This document shows positions 27,901 through 39,900 of a stretch of 64,000 nucleotides of DNA, piece after piece. Source of the DNA: Leptidea sinapis (Eukaryota; Arthropoda; Insecta; Lepidoptera; Pieridae); the NCBI RefSeq assembly GCF_905404315.1, contig NC_066265.1, positions 33,318,501-33,382,500 of the forward strand, written 5' to 3'. The translations under genes and the position numbers were made by a program. Under the pieces are notes generated by a model, which did not search any database, was not told the DNA's origin, and was given only the letters and a program-made list of their open reading frames with translations. Positions within the stretch are counted from its first letter, which is position 1, and the number at the start of each line of letters is the position of its first letter.

Positions 27901-30900
27901 AATGATGACAGAATTCGGATTGAATAATTCGGTAGTTATAGTCTAATTTAAACGCGCATCTCAAACTAAACGACACTCGAAAAATGCTCCAATAAGCAGC
28001 AAGAGGTCATTGTCATCATTCTAGTTGGAAAAGTAAAATCATATCAATCGAATCCGGTCGACGATGAAGGTTAAGAATTAGAAATTGGAATGATACGAAT
28101 ACTGTCCATCATCTTACATTAACGAAATTTAATAATGTGTGGGATCGTAACCGAATTTTAACATTACCTAAAAATCATTACTTAATAAACATTATTATTA
28201 TACTCTGATTACATCAGATCGTTTGTCGTCACGATTATAATAAATCAACAAAATGCTTTTATAAATAATGTCAACTATACAAAATGAATTACATATGAGC
28301 CCCTGCGTGATGGGACAGGGACACATCGCCATTTTAGTGACGTAATAGTGACCTGTGACGTCAGGTTCAAACAGGCGCTGCAATAATCACCTAACAAAAG
28401 TACCGCTTGCAATCTGACAAACGCACGCTGATGTCAAGATTAAGTGCGTTACTTACGAAAACACTAGCCAATAAGAACAGTCATAATCGGCATTGAAAAT
28501 AAAGTACAACTTGTGAATTCTCTAGATATCTAAACTTTCAAAAAGTAAGTAAAAATGATTTAGCAGTGAATTAAAAACAGGAGGTCTATTGAAAAGCCAA
28601 GAGATTTATTGCCATTGAACGGAAACCTGGAATGTGTTGCAGCTGCAGATTAAAATAAAAGCTTTTGGTTGTAACTTATCTATTTTGAGTTATGTTAGGA
28701 AATGGGACTTTTGTGTTTTGTAGTTAAGTATTCTATACAGTGGATATTATGACTTTTATACTTCCCTTGATTGTGCGATACTATTTTCCGATACTGCAGA
28801 GAGTCTATAAGTCTCTAGTATATTATGAAATGTTATAATATATGCAAATTATTATTTAAGGAAACGAAATATAGATTTTTACGTGCGTACACATATACTT
28901 TTTTTTAAATGAGACATTCTCAATATTTAAACTCGAGTAAATAACGTTGCTAACACCAAAAACCAATGTAGTTTATTTAATAGTTTTAAAATATAGGATA
29001 GGAGCATTAATTAACAATTAGTTAAATAGGAATATGTAAGTAATTATACACCTACAAAATAGCAGATTAAGTTAAGTAAAGCCAGAGAACTAATAATAAA
29101 AGTATCGCGACCTGATGGTGACGATAAAGATTTTAAATTCTTAAGCATATCAGGACACGCAGAATTTTTGCGAAAAAAGCTTTTATTTATGAGACATTGG
29201 TTGGTTATAATGTATTTTTAGAGCATGATTATAAAAAAAATAGACACGTTCCAATATCAATATATTCTCTCCAAATTTTTAGGAGCTAATTTAAATTGTG
29301 TCCTTAAAAATAAATCTGCGTCGGTAACATTTTTTCGCGATGATATTAATTTTATGATTTTAAATATCGTGTGAAACCGGAGGAATCGTATCGTAGACTT
29401 TATATTGCATTTAAAGATGAAGGTTCGTCTAAAGACATTGTGTGCCGCTGGTATAATGAGTTAAACCCCAGCCGACTAATTATCATTTATAAATAAGAAG
29501 TGGCCGCCCGAAAGTGAGAGATGATGCGCTAGTTGTAAAGCTATAGAAGAGGTTTCTGAAGCGGACTGGAAAAAGTGTATTAAATATTGGTTCAGATACT
29601 AGTAGAGAGTTCTTCGAAAAGATTTTCATTGAAGGGTTACCCATAAAATATCTTCTAATTTTCGTTAAATTTACTATATGTCCCACGTCCATTATGTATC
29701 CTATAGCATTATGACCAGCATATCCTATAGATATTGTCCTGCTTGTACCTTATTACAACAAGTTTACCAAACAGAGGAAAATTTAATTATGATTTATTAT
29801 ACGAGTAGTTAGATATTGTTAGATGAAATCAATTGAATAAAATAAATTAGCATAATTTTGTTATATTTTATAAAATAATCATTATTTACACTGAATCGGT
29901 TCTACTTACCGGGTCCAATGTCAAAAATTATTAAAATATCAAGAGTGAAAACCCAAGAAGACAAAAATGAAAAAGTTTAAAATCTAACTTTAAAATAACT
30001 GCCTGTGATGTAGAGACCCATAGTCTGAATTTCAGAGTTACGAAGTAGTACAGGGTCAATTGAAATTTTGTCTTTTTTATGTAGATACATTATAATATAT
30101 ACATAAAAAAATTATAGTAGTAGTAGGTTAGATAGATAATATTGTAGACTGTACATTGATCATGGATCACCTTTATTTTTTTGCATTGCATTGCAAATTA
30201 CATACACATCCAGACTTCTATAATACGGACCTTGGATCAAATATTAATTTAGTTGGAGTACAACGTGATTAATAATACACACCAATATTTTGTTTTCTAG
30301 GTTTTTAGTGATCGTAGTTCTATCTCGTCGTGTACTAAACGTGCGATGGGTGTGAATTTGAGAGAAGCTCTTTTCACCTAATAAATCGTATGAAAATATT
30401 TTGATTTTGATACCAATTGCTTCAACAGAATAATATAATCTCGGCTTAATAAGCACAAAGTTTAAACGGGGCTATTCGTAACTTACGCTGCCTATATTTT
30501 TAAGCTCTTATAAAATTTGGAAACATACAACGCTGTTTTCTATTATCTTAATCACTTCCTAAAAATCATCAAAGTTGGATATTATTTAGGGTAAAATATG
30601 TTTCGCTTTTTATGTTCACAAGTGGTTAGTATACGTTCTGCAAAAAATACTGTTAAGAATGACAAAGTATAATTTTTACTAACTGTTGTTAACCTTGGTG
30701 ACTTATGATAAACTTGTTACCAATGTTTCAATCAAAAGATATAGGAAATGTACTGTTGATAATAAATGCAAATAAAATATTTCTAATCGAGGTCAGAGTA
30801 GTCGATAGTACCGAGAAATCATTATAATAGTTGACGTAGCTATCAGACCATTTGCAGCAATCCCTGCATACAAAATATTATATTCTTTAAGACTCTTGAC

Positions 30901-33900
30901 TTTTGACGAGAGCCTTTCCCAATACTTCCAATTCCAAAAAAAATATGCATTCGTTCTCTCTACATAAACCAACTGAACTCAAGACTTCCGCCTGAATAAC
31001 TGTGACTAAATATAATTTACCTCAATATAATCAAACTTATAGATCATATTACACAGCATATCTGAAGCAAATCAACGAATCCCGAAGCTGTTTTGGTATT
31101 TAAATAAAAAATGGCACCGCTATGAAATAGTAATCTATTTTAATTAAACATTCCAACATATAATGACTGCCAACTTTTTATCGACGATGATTTTGGGAAT
31201 CAAATCAAGCATGCAGTAATTACATCTACAAGACACGAAGTTCGCCTTAGACATTCTTATTGACTTACAGACACTATTTCCTGTATAAAGAAACGGTTTA
31301 TTTTAAGCAACAATGGGCGAGCTTAATAAAAAATGGAACATCGTTTTGCTTAAGTCATTATACTTTACAAATCATCTGCGTACAGCCGGGAATTTCCCAC
31401 ATCCGGGTGTTTGAAATAATTGGTCACGCGACGTTTGTGTCCAAACTGATCATTATCTCTTCATCACGGATATAGATATTGTTGCCCCTGGCAACTGACA
31501 AATAAAGGAATGCTATTTGCGGTGCTTTTAAGTTGACGAAATTTTGGTACTGCACTTAAATATTTAGATACGAAATTATAAGCATACTAAGAACAAAACT
31601 CATAATCAAAGTGTTACAGGTTCAAGGCTTGGATAAAAATTTCAGTATATTGGATGAAGAATTCTTAAAATCAATGAGAATGGCAGTATATCTCGAGGAT
31701 TCCTCTCAATATGGGGGTAGCACAAGGATCTATTCTTGGGCCGTTCCTTTTTCCAATTGACATGCGTTCACTAACTAAACCTTAAAAAAGAACAAAAGGA
31801 ATTTTTGTCTCCGCAGGGCACTTCACTCCTATCCAGAGTGAAAAACAACAATGTTACATATCACGGAGTAAACAATGTTCTATCTAACATCGCGTACTGG
31901 TTTAGCGCTAATTACACAATATTCGTAAATATCAATAAAATTAAATATATAGAAGTAAAACATTAAATGTTAAAATATGGAGAGGTGGTAAAACCCCATA
32001 TATGAAATCCTGTTTGGGACCCCATATTGAAGGAGAGGCTCATAGACTTAGCTTTGCAGCATTCACGCATTAAAATATTTGACATAAAAAAAGGTACGAC
32101 TAGAATAGTTATTTTTATAGTATTATGCCCTATCGTATATTCTTATGGGACAATGCAACTGTTACTAATGCCACCTTTTTGCTGCAGAAGAGGGATATTC
32201 ATGCTATTTATAAATAAACCTATGTCAAAGCATAAGCTAAAAATAATTATGAGTAATGATTGATAACAGAAATAACTTCACCTTGGGAATGAAACGACCG
32301 CCCTCAGGCTATTAATAAATAAATAATGTTAACTTAAATAAAACTCTATTCAAAAAAAAAGTCCACTGAGATTATTGCATCCATTCTTCTCAGGTCTGAA
32401 GCTTTTATTTTCTATTCTATATATACCAACACACCACACACACACACACTCACGCCTTGTTCCCGTCGGGGTAGGCAGAGACAACAAAACGCCACTTGCT
32501 TCTATCCTTACAAACTTCACGGACTTCCTCAACATTCATTACATTACGCCGGAACGGCGAGCATATATGAAGAGAGCGATAAATATATATCTTAATATAT
32601 ATAAATTACGTGACACGTTGTTTGTCCGCGATGGACTCCTAAACTAATGAACGGATTTTAATGGGGATTACTTCATGTAGTGCATTTGGTCAAACTTGAG
32701 AGATAGGATAGTTTTTATTTCGATTTGGGACCCATAATTATTTATATTTTCAATATTTGTTTTGTATGGACATATTTGAGATGAGAGAATTTAGTGACGC
32801 ACGGTTTGACAGTTCCGCTGTGAAACAATTTCATTATAACAACACGAAGCATTTTTTACGAAATAATTCTTGATGTTTTGAAATATTATTGGCAATTTCC
32901 TATAAAACGGTATTTTTTATTACATACAGAACAACGTCTGTTGGGTCAGCTAGTATGTATATAAATCAATACAATTATTCTCTATTAATAATTTATGTTT
33001 AAGCTACAATGGGAGCTCATATAAAAAACTTATGTAAAAGACTAAGCTCTGCAGTATTTGCGATAAAAAAAATCAGGCAGCTGACAGCTTCAGCTACTTT
33101 CATAGTGTCATGTCCTACGGAATTATATTGTGGGGTAGGGCTACAGATATTAACAACATATTTATGCTGCAGAAAAGGGCAATTTGAGCAGTCTATAAAA
33201 TGCGTTCAAGGGATTCATTGAGAGAAAAGGTTAGTGAAATTAATATTATGACATTAAACTGCCAGTACATATACTAAAATCTACTATACGCTGATAAACA
33301 TAATATTAGCCAATTTAAAAAGAATTGTGATGTATATAATGTCAATACTCGAAACAAACATAAACTAGTATTACCGTCTACTAGGCTCCGTAAACTTGCT
33401 AATTCTTTTAAAGTGGACTGTGTTATATTTTATAATTAACTCCCAAATGACATTAAAATGTTAAATTATAATGTGAAAGATTATTTGAATGATAAAGATA
33501 CTTGGATTTAATGTTTCTAAATTTTGTTAATGAATATTGTTATACCCATTTGAATGTTATATAACTTTTGTACTTAATTATGACTTACACTAAATAACTT
33601 ATAAAGTTCTATAACGATAAAAATTTTTTGAATTTGTTGCCAGTTGAGGTAATCACCAGATGAGTTCCACGATGGGGGTCATCGATGTAACGCGTTACTT
33701 TTGGCTTGGGAATCTACCTAATTATTATAATTGTAACTTAAAAACCTTTGTTTATAAATTAGCACCTACAACAGCGTCATTCTCATGGTCGTAACGGATG
33801 TAGGTACATTTGCTTTTAATGAATTTGATGCTCAGGTGGAATTTTTTTACCTTTAATTCAAGATCGTGTTAATCAGGCATTTTCATCGACAAAATAATCC

Positions 33901-36900
33901 TTTTGCGACGCATTTATTTTTACGTTTAGGTTAATTTAGTTCATGTATAAAACATGTACTAACTTAAATTTATTCGAAACACAAGTTTTTAATTTTCGAC
34001 CAGACACAATATATTTATGATATAAATAAACAATTATCCTAGAAATCTCTGATTCCGAAGGTAATAAAATAATATTGCATATTGGTAATATTATTCAAAT
34101 CATTAAAAAAATATTACCTCAAAATGCGATAATTATTTTGCGACCTTATTAATTTTTCAGGTTGTTATTTAACAAACCGTATTTACCGCGTCATTCGGAC
34201 TGTTGGCTTAGTTGGTCAGAGCGCTGGGGCGTATCCCGCGAGGTGTGTATATGTGTCTCCCAGTAGTTAGGGAGATCACTTAATAAGTAAAAAAATGCTT
34301 GAAATTATTTGAAAGAATGCCATCTCAAGTGGAGTTAAAACCAGTGGGAGGCTCCTTTGCGCAGGAAACCGGCTACGGCAAATGAGACTTAACATATTAT
34401 GTCTCAAGGAGACTAACGCAATTGTAGTGCCGCTAATTATTTTTGGGTTTTTCAAGAATCCTGAGCGGCACTGCATTGTAATGGATAGAGCGTATCCAAT
34501 TACCATCAACTGGACGACCTTTTAGTCTCGTCCCTTATTTTCATTAAAAAAAAGTTATTTCCGTTAATAGTTAAGGAAGATCCTATAGATACCGCTACTC
34601 GAAATAACATACGGTTGGTTGGCTAGTTTGTAATTCATACCTGGACAAAATTCTATTAAAATTTACACCTAACCAATATACATGTTTAGTTATAATTATA
34701 CTAACATAATTTACGACATTTTACTTACAATTATTATGGATTTTATTTTTCTGAATTAAATTATTAATATTAATTATTTTCTTTTTAATTGTGATTATGA
34801 CATATCTTAAAATTTTAACTGTAATTTAATTAATCGAATTAAACTCAACAATGTTATGTAATTTAATTTAATTTCAGTTAAGATTGTATATCTATAGGTA
34901 ATGCCTGAAAATAAATGATTTATTATTATATTCTTTAAGTAATCCAAAACATGAAATCGTTTACGTATTGGTTATAAATGCATGATCGCCGATAAAAAGT
35001 TTTCAAATACAACCATTTGGACTTATCAGATATGCTTTTTGTTCGTTTTAATACAATTAAAACGTTCTTTTACTTTACTGATAAATAAAATATATATTAT
35101 GATTACTTGCTGATTCCCACGACTTCGTTCGGGTAGGTAAAGGGTTTTTAAAATAATAAGCAAGTTAGGTATTGAAGATTATCTCATGTCCTATTCCAGT
35201 TCAGGTTCCCGTTTTCGCTCCCGTTCCCAACATATTATATGAATCTTAGTTCGAGGAAGATTGTTGGTTGGCAAACTAAACCTACTATTTATAGCTCCTC
35301 GACGTGAATTTATTTTTTCACAAATTCCATGGGAATCATAGATTTTTGCAGGATAAAATATAACCTATGTCCTTTTACAAGCTCTAGTCTATCGCTGTAC
35401 CAAATTTCATCAAAATCGGTTCAGTAGTTCCGGCGTAAAAGCGTAACAAACAAACATACATTCACATTCGTAATATTAATAGAGATATTTATTTTGTAAC
35501 TTTAATCATCGTCATGTTATTTTTTAGTACGTTTATATTTAATGTCTTTATATCACGCCTTATAAAATAATAATAAAAGGTAATTTTCTGAAAAATATGA
35601 AAATGTGATATGAGAATATATTTATTAGGAGGGTATGAAACCTTCGTTTTGTAAGAAGTACAACTCGTGCCTGATCGATATTTTCACTCTGAAAGGCATT
35701 CTGATTGTCATGACAAATATCCCAAAGTATTAAAGTAAGTTGTAACATTTGAACAGCCTCTATTGAATTTAGGCTCAATAATTTGTCTTTACAATTCATA
35801 GACTCGCTATAAATCAATATCCAATACAACACTCAAACATATGTTCATCGTCATAACTGAACAGATGTAAACTAATTATATTCATATTCACCAAATGTAT
35901 GACCCGAAACATAAGTGTGTGAGAATTAACACTTCCCACACAACGAAACTCTTAAATTCACTGTAATTATTTAGTAATTACTAGATGTATTCTGAGAACA
36001 TGTCTTGCAGTGTGTATAGTGAAATACAATACTCGTTTCAAACTGGCTGATAATTAGATGTTACACAATTGAAATTTGTGTACTTAAGCCTTTTTTAATA
36101 GTTTCGTGCAGAAGGACACAGATTGATCTCTTATGCGTTTCAAACGTTTGCTTAAACTTAATTACCAGTTGAAGCGGTTTTTAACATATTTGACGTTATA
36201 CTAGCTGAATTATAATTAGATGATTAAGTGCTTTAATAACTTATAGCCTCTTGCTGCTAGACAACCGATGGAAACAGGCCAGGTTTATTATTTAAGTGTG
36301 GGTGACAAGCTACGTCTTATACTCGTGATTTGAATATATTTGTGTTTGTGTACGTGCATTGTTCAAAATAGGAGTTAACCGTCAACGTCAATTTTTTTCA
36401 ATGTTTTCACAGCTGTCGTAGTCTTTCTGCACGTATAAATGATCTATGATTGAATGTTGGCTTCCAATAATTTGTTCGTAAATTTTGGATTTCAACACTC
36501 ACTTGGTTTGTCATTTGAACGTTAATTTTTTATTTTATTTCAAAACTTCTTAGGACGCACTTTATTTAGTTGTTATTGAATTAGAATGAACTCTCACGCT
36601 CGTTCAGATAAATTCAATTCAACTTACGAATAGAGCGGAATCATTCAGAGCAAAATTAATCAGGGATTAATTATATGCCATTAAAAAAAAACTTGAAAAA
36701 AAAAACAAGTCTTGCAACTTAGTTCTTCTACCGTGAAATGTTGTGAGGATCCATGTTATACCAAGTCAACACTAAAAAAGCTTTTCTTGAATGTTAATAA
36801 ATAGCCTACTCAATATAATTTATCATTTCTCACTTGGCACATAGAATTTTATTATATGTATATCGTATCTAAAATTAATATAAAACTAGCTGATGTCCAT

Positions 36901-39900
36901 TGCGCTCCGCTTCACCTAAAGAAATGCATATAATATATATTAATTATGTATAATATACAAAATCTCATATATAAAATTCTCATTTCGCGTTGTTTGTAGT
37001 TAAATACCTTCGAAACGGCTTGACCGATTCTTATGAAATTTTGAGTGCATATTGGGTAGGTCTGAGAATCGGACAACATCTATTTTTCATCCCTCTAAAT
37101 GTTAAGGGTGGTCCACACCAATTTTTTTTTTTGAATTTTTTTGACATTTTTTTTTAAATTTGTTTGATTATGAGTCAGCATACAACTTCAAATTTTCACC
37201 CATCTACGATCAACACTTACTTTTGTATCGCGATTTTTATATCGGCAATACAACGTTTGCTGGGTCAGCTAGTTTCATATGAAATTTAAAATCTTTTTTG
37301 TTAATAACGAAATTCGTAGATGTCCAATAATCACAATTATTATTTCTTTTCCCTGTTCTTGTGATGAAATAATGTCACTGCTAAACCGTCGTATTTAGTA
37401 AGAAATATTTTTTTTGTCTCTGTCGTAAAAATGACTCTCTCGTAAATCTTACTACTCTACAGTTGAATATCTAAGTGATCGGACAGCCTGGGACTAGATT
37501 ATAATTATTTTACAGTAATAACAATGAAAGTACAATATCGTACATTTTATTAAAAAGAGCGCAAAAAAGAATCCTGGGACAGTTACTTGAACATTTCTTC
37601 TCTCTCAGAGCGCCATTTATTTCCGAGGCAGTGGTAGTGTTAAATACAGTCGACATTTTAACCACACACCGTAGATCATCATAGTCATAATATTTACACA
37701 TTATTCAATAATCCACGTGTGAACATAAAATAAGCAAACGTGTAAGTTCTCTGTTCTTTGTGAGTAAATAAATAAAGACTAAAATAATATTACAATAAGA
37801 TTGTTCTGTGTTGCTTCAGTCTGTACTATTAATAATATAATATTTATACGAAGGGCCGTACTCTACGGTATTTAACTTTGTGATCATTATATTTCTCATC
37901 GTCGCTTATCAACAATATAAATTCCTATTTTTTATAGTTAGTTATGAAACGGCAATGTATATTGTAATTTAAAAAATAAACATCTTAACTATTGCTTCTC
38001 AATATATTGTTGATAATGTAATGGTTATGGTAAATTCATTTATGTGCTATGTAGGTACATCATAGGCACATAAATTTGAATTTGATAGAAACAGTCATAA
38101 CCATAAGGTAAATACCAGGAACAAACATTAATTCAAAAGAATTGTTAAAAAACGTTTGTGTGGTAAAGGTTTACTATAACATTAATGTTACCACAGATTG
38201 AGAATGGAGCGACCGCCCTCAGGCTATTAAATAATAAGTTTAATTGTACAATGTTACTTTGAAAAAATATTTTTTGATGAAAAAAAAGCCCGCTGAGTTT
38301 GTTGCGCTCGTTATTCTTAGGCCTGAGGCATTAATTTTGGAATGGTCAAAAAACTACCACGTTTTTTGACTTTCAATAAGTGATGTCACATCCTATTTTG
38401 ATTAAAAATATTTAAATTTGAATTTATCCGTGGCAGAGTTCATAATACTACCTATAACGAGATAGTGGCCAGGTGGGTGATGACTGCTCCTTGTCTTGTC
38501 ATTGGGCGCTTCTGGTCGATCCTATTCAGTTCCTTAGGCTCTTCTACTAGGCTCCGTAAAATTGCTAAATCTTTTAAAGTGGATTGTGTTATATCTGTTG
38601 ATGAATATTGTTATACTCATTTGAATGCTATTGTATCTTTTGTACTTCATCCTGACTTGCACTAAATAACTTATAAAGTTTTACAGTGAATAAAGATTTT
38701 TTGACTTTGACTTTGACTTAGTGCTTTTTCAACATTTCCATTTGAACTAAATCCTTCAATCATCTTTGATTATACATCAAACCTACCTATATACCAGAAT
38801 TACTCAACAGTAGAATTGTATATACTACACTGGCCTTCAAAAGTAAGTATCACACTTTTAAAATTGGGATAACGTTTTAAGTTCACAAGATATACTTTCG
38901 AAATAAAAAGGACTCCAAAGAGAATTTAATTTTGTACATAAAAACTTTATAGTCGGTAACCTTCTTTTAAGAATTGGCTGAAAAAAACTTCAAAAACAAA
39001 ACCATTCCTTTTTCAAAGTGGACGTTTCCGAATTACAATTTTACCATTCACATTTTTCTTACTGTTTTAAATTTTTTTCAAGATCGATGGGTCTTGTTTT
39101 AAAAATTTATGCTAAAAAGCACATAACATTTATTTATCATGCCTCTTCCAGTTGAAGAATGTGCAAGGATCATGGCTTTTCTGGAACTAGGCATCAGTAT
39201 GCGTCGCACTGCTCGAATGGTGGGTGTGACGGTACGAACGGTCCAGAAGGTAAAGCGAAGGTACGGAGAGACTGGACACCATCTGAGGAGACCTTGTAAT
39301 GGCAGACGCAGGTGTACCAGTGCCCGAGAAGATCGTTATATTATTTCCACTGTGTTGAGAAATCGCCACCAAAATGCAGTTGAAGTCCAGCAACAGCTAC
39401 TTCAGACCCGGAGGGACTACATTAGTGACAGTACAGTGAGAAGAAGACTTGCTGAAGCAAATTTGAAACCCCGAAGAACAGCGAGTGGCCCAAAACTCGA
39501 GAGACAGCATCGAGTAGCGAGACTGCGATACGCCCGTGAACATATGCAGTGGGATGAAGAAGAATGGTCAAGAATTTTGTTTGCAGATGAGTCTCGATTC
39601 TCCCTTTACACTTCTGATGGAAGGCGAAGTGTTAACAGGCGACCTGGTGAGCGATACCTTCAAGCCTGCATCTCAGAAAGAGTCCAATACGGTGGAGGCA
39701 GTGTACATGTATGGGCTGGCATATCTTCAGAAGGTCGCACAGAGCTAGTAGCCATAGAAAATGGCACCCTCACTGGGAAAAGATATGCTCAAGAGATTCT
39801 TAATGAGTATGCAGGGCCGTATTTAGCAAATATGGGTGATGGATCGATGCTGATGCATGATAATGCCCGGCCACACACGGCTCATATCGTACAAGAGTAT

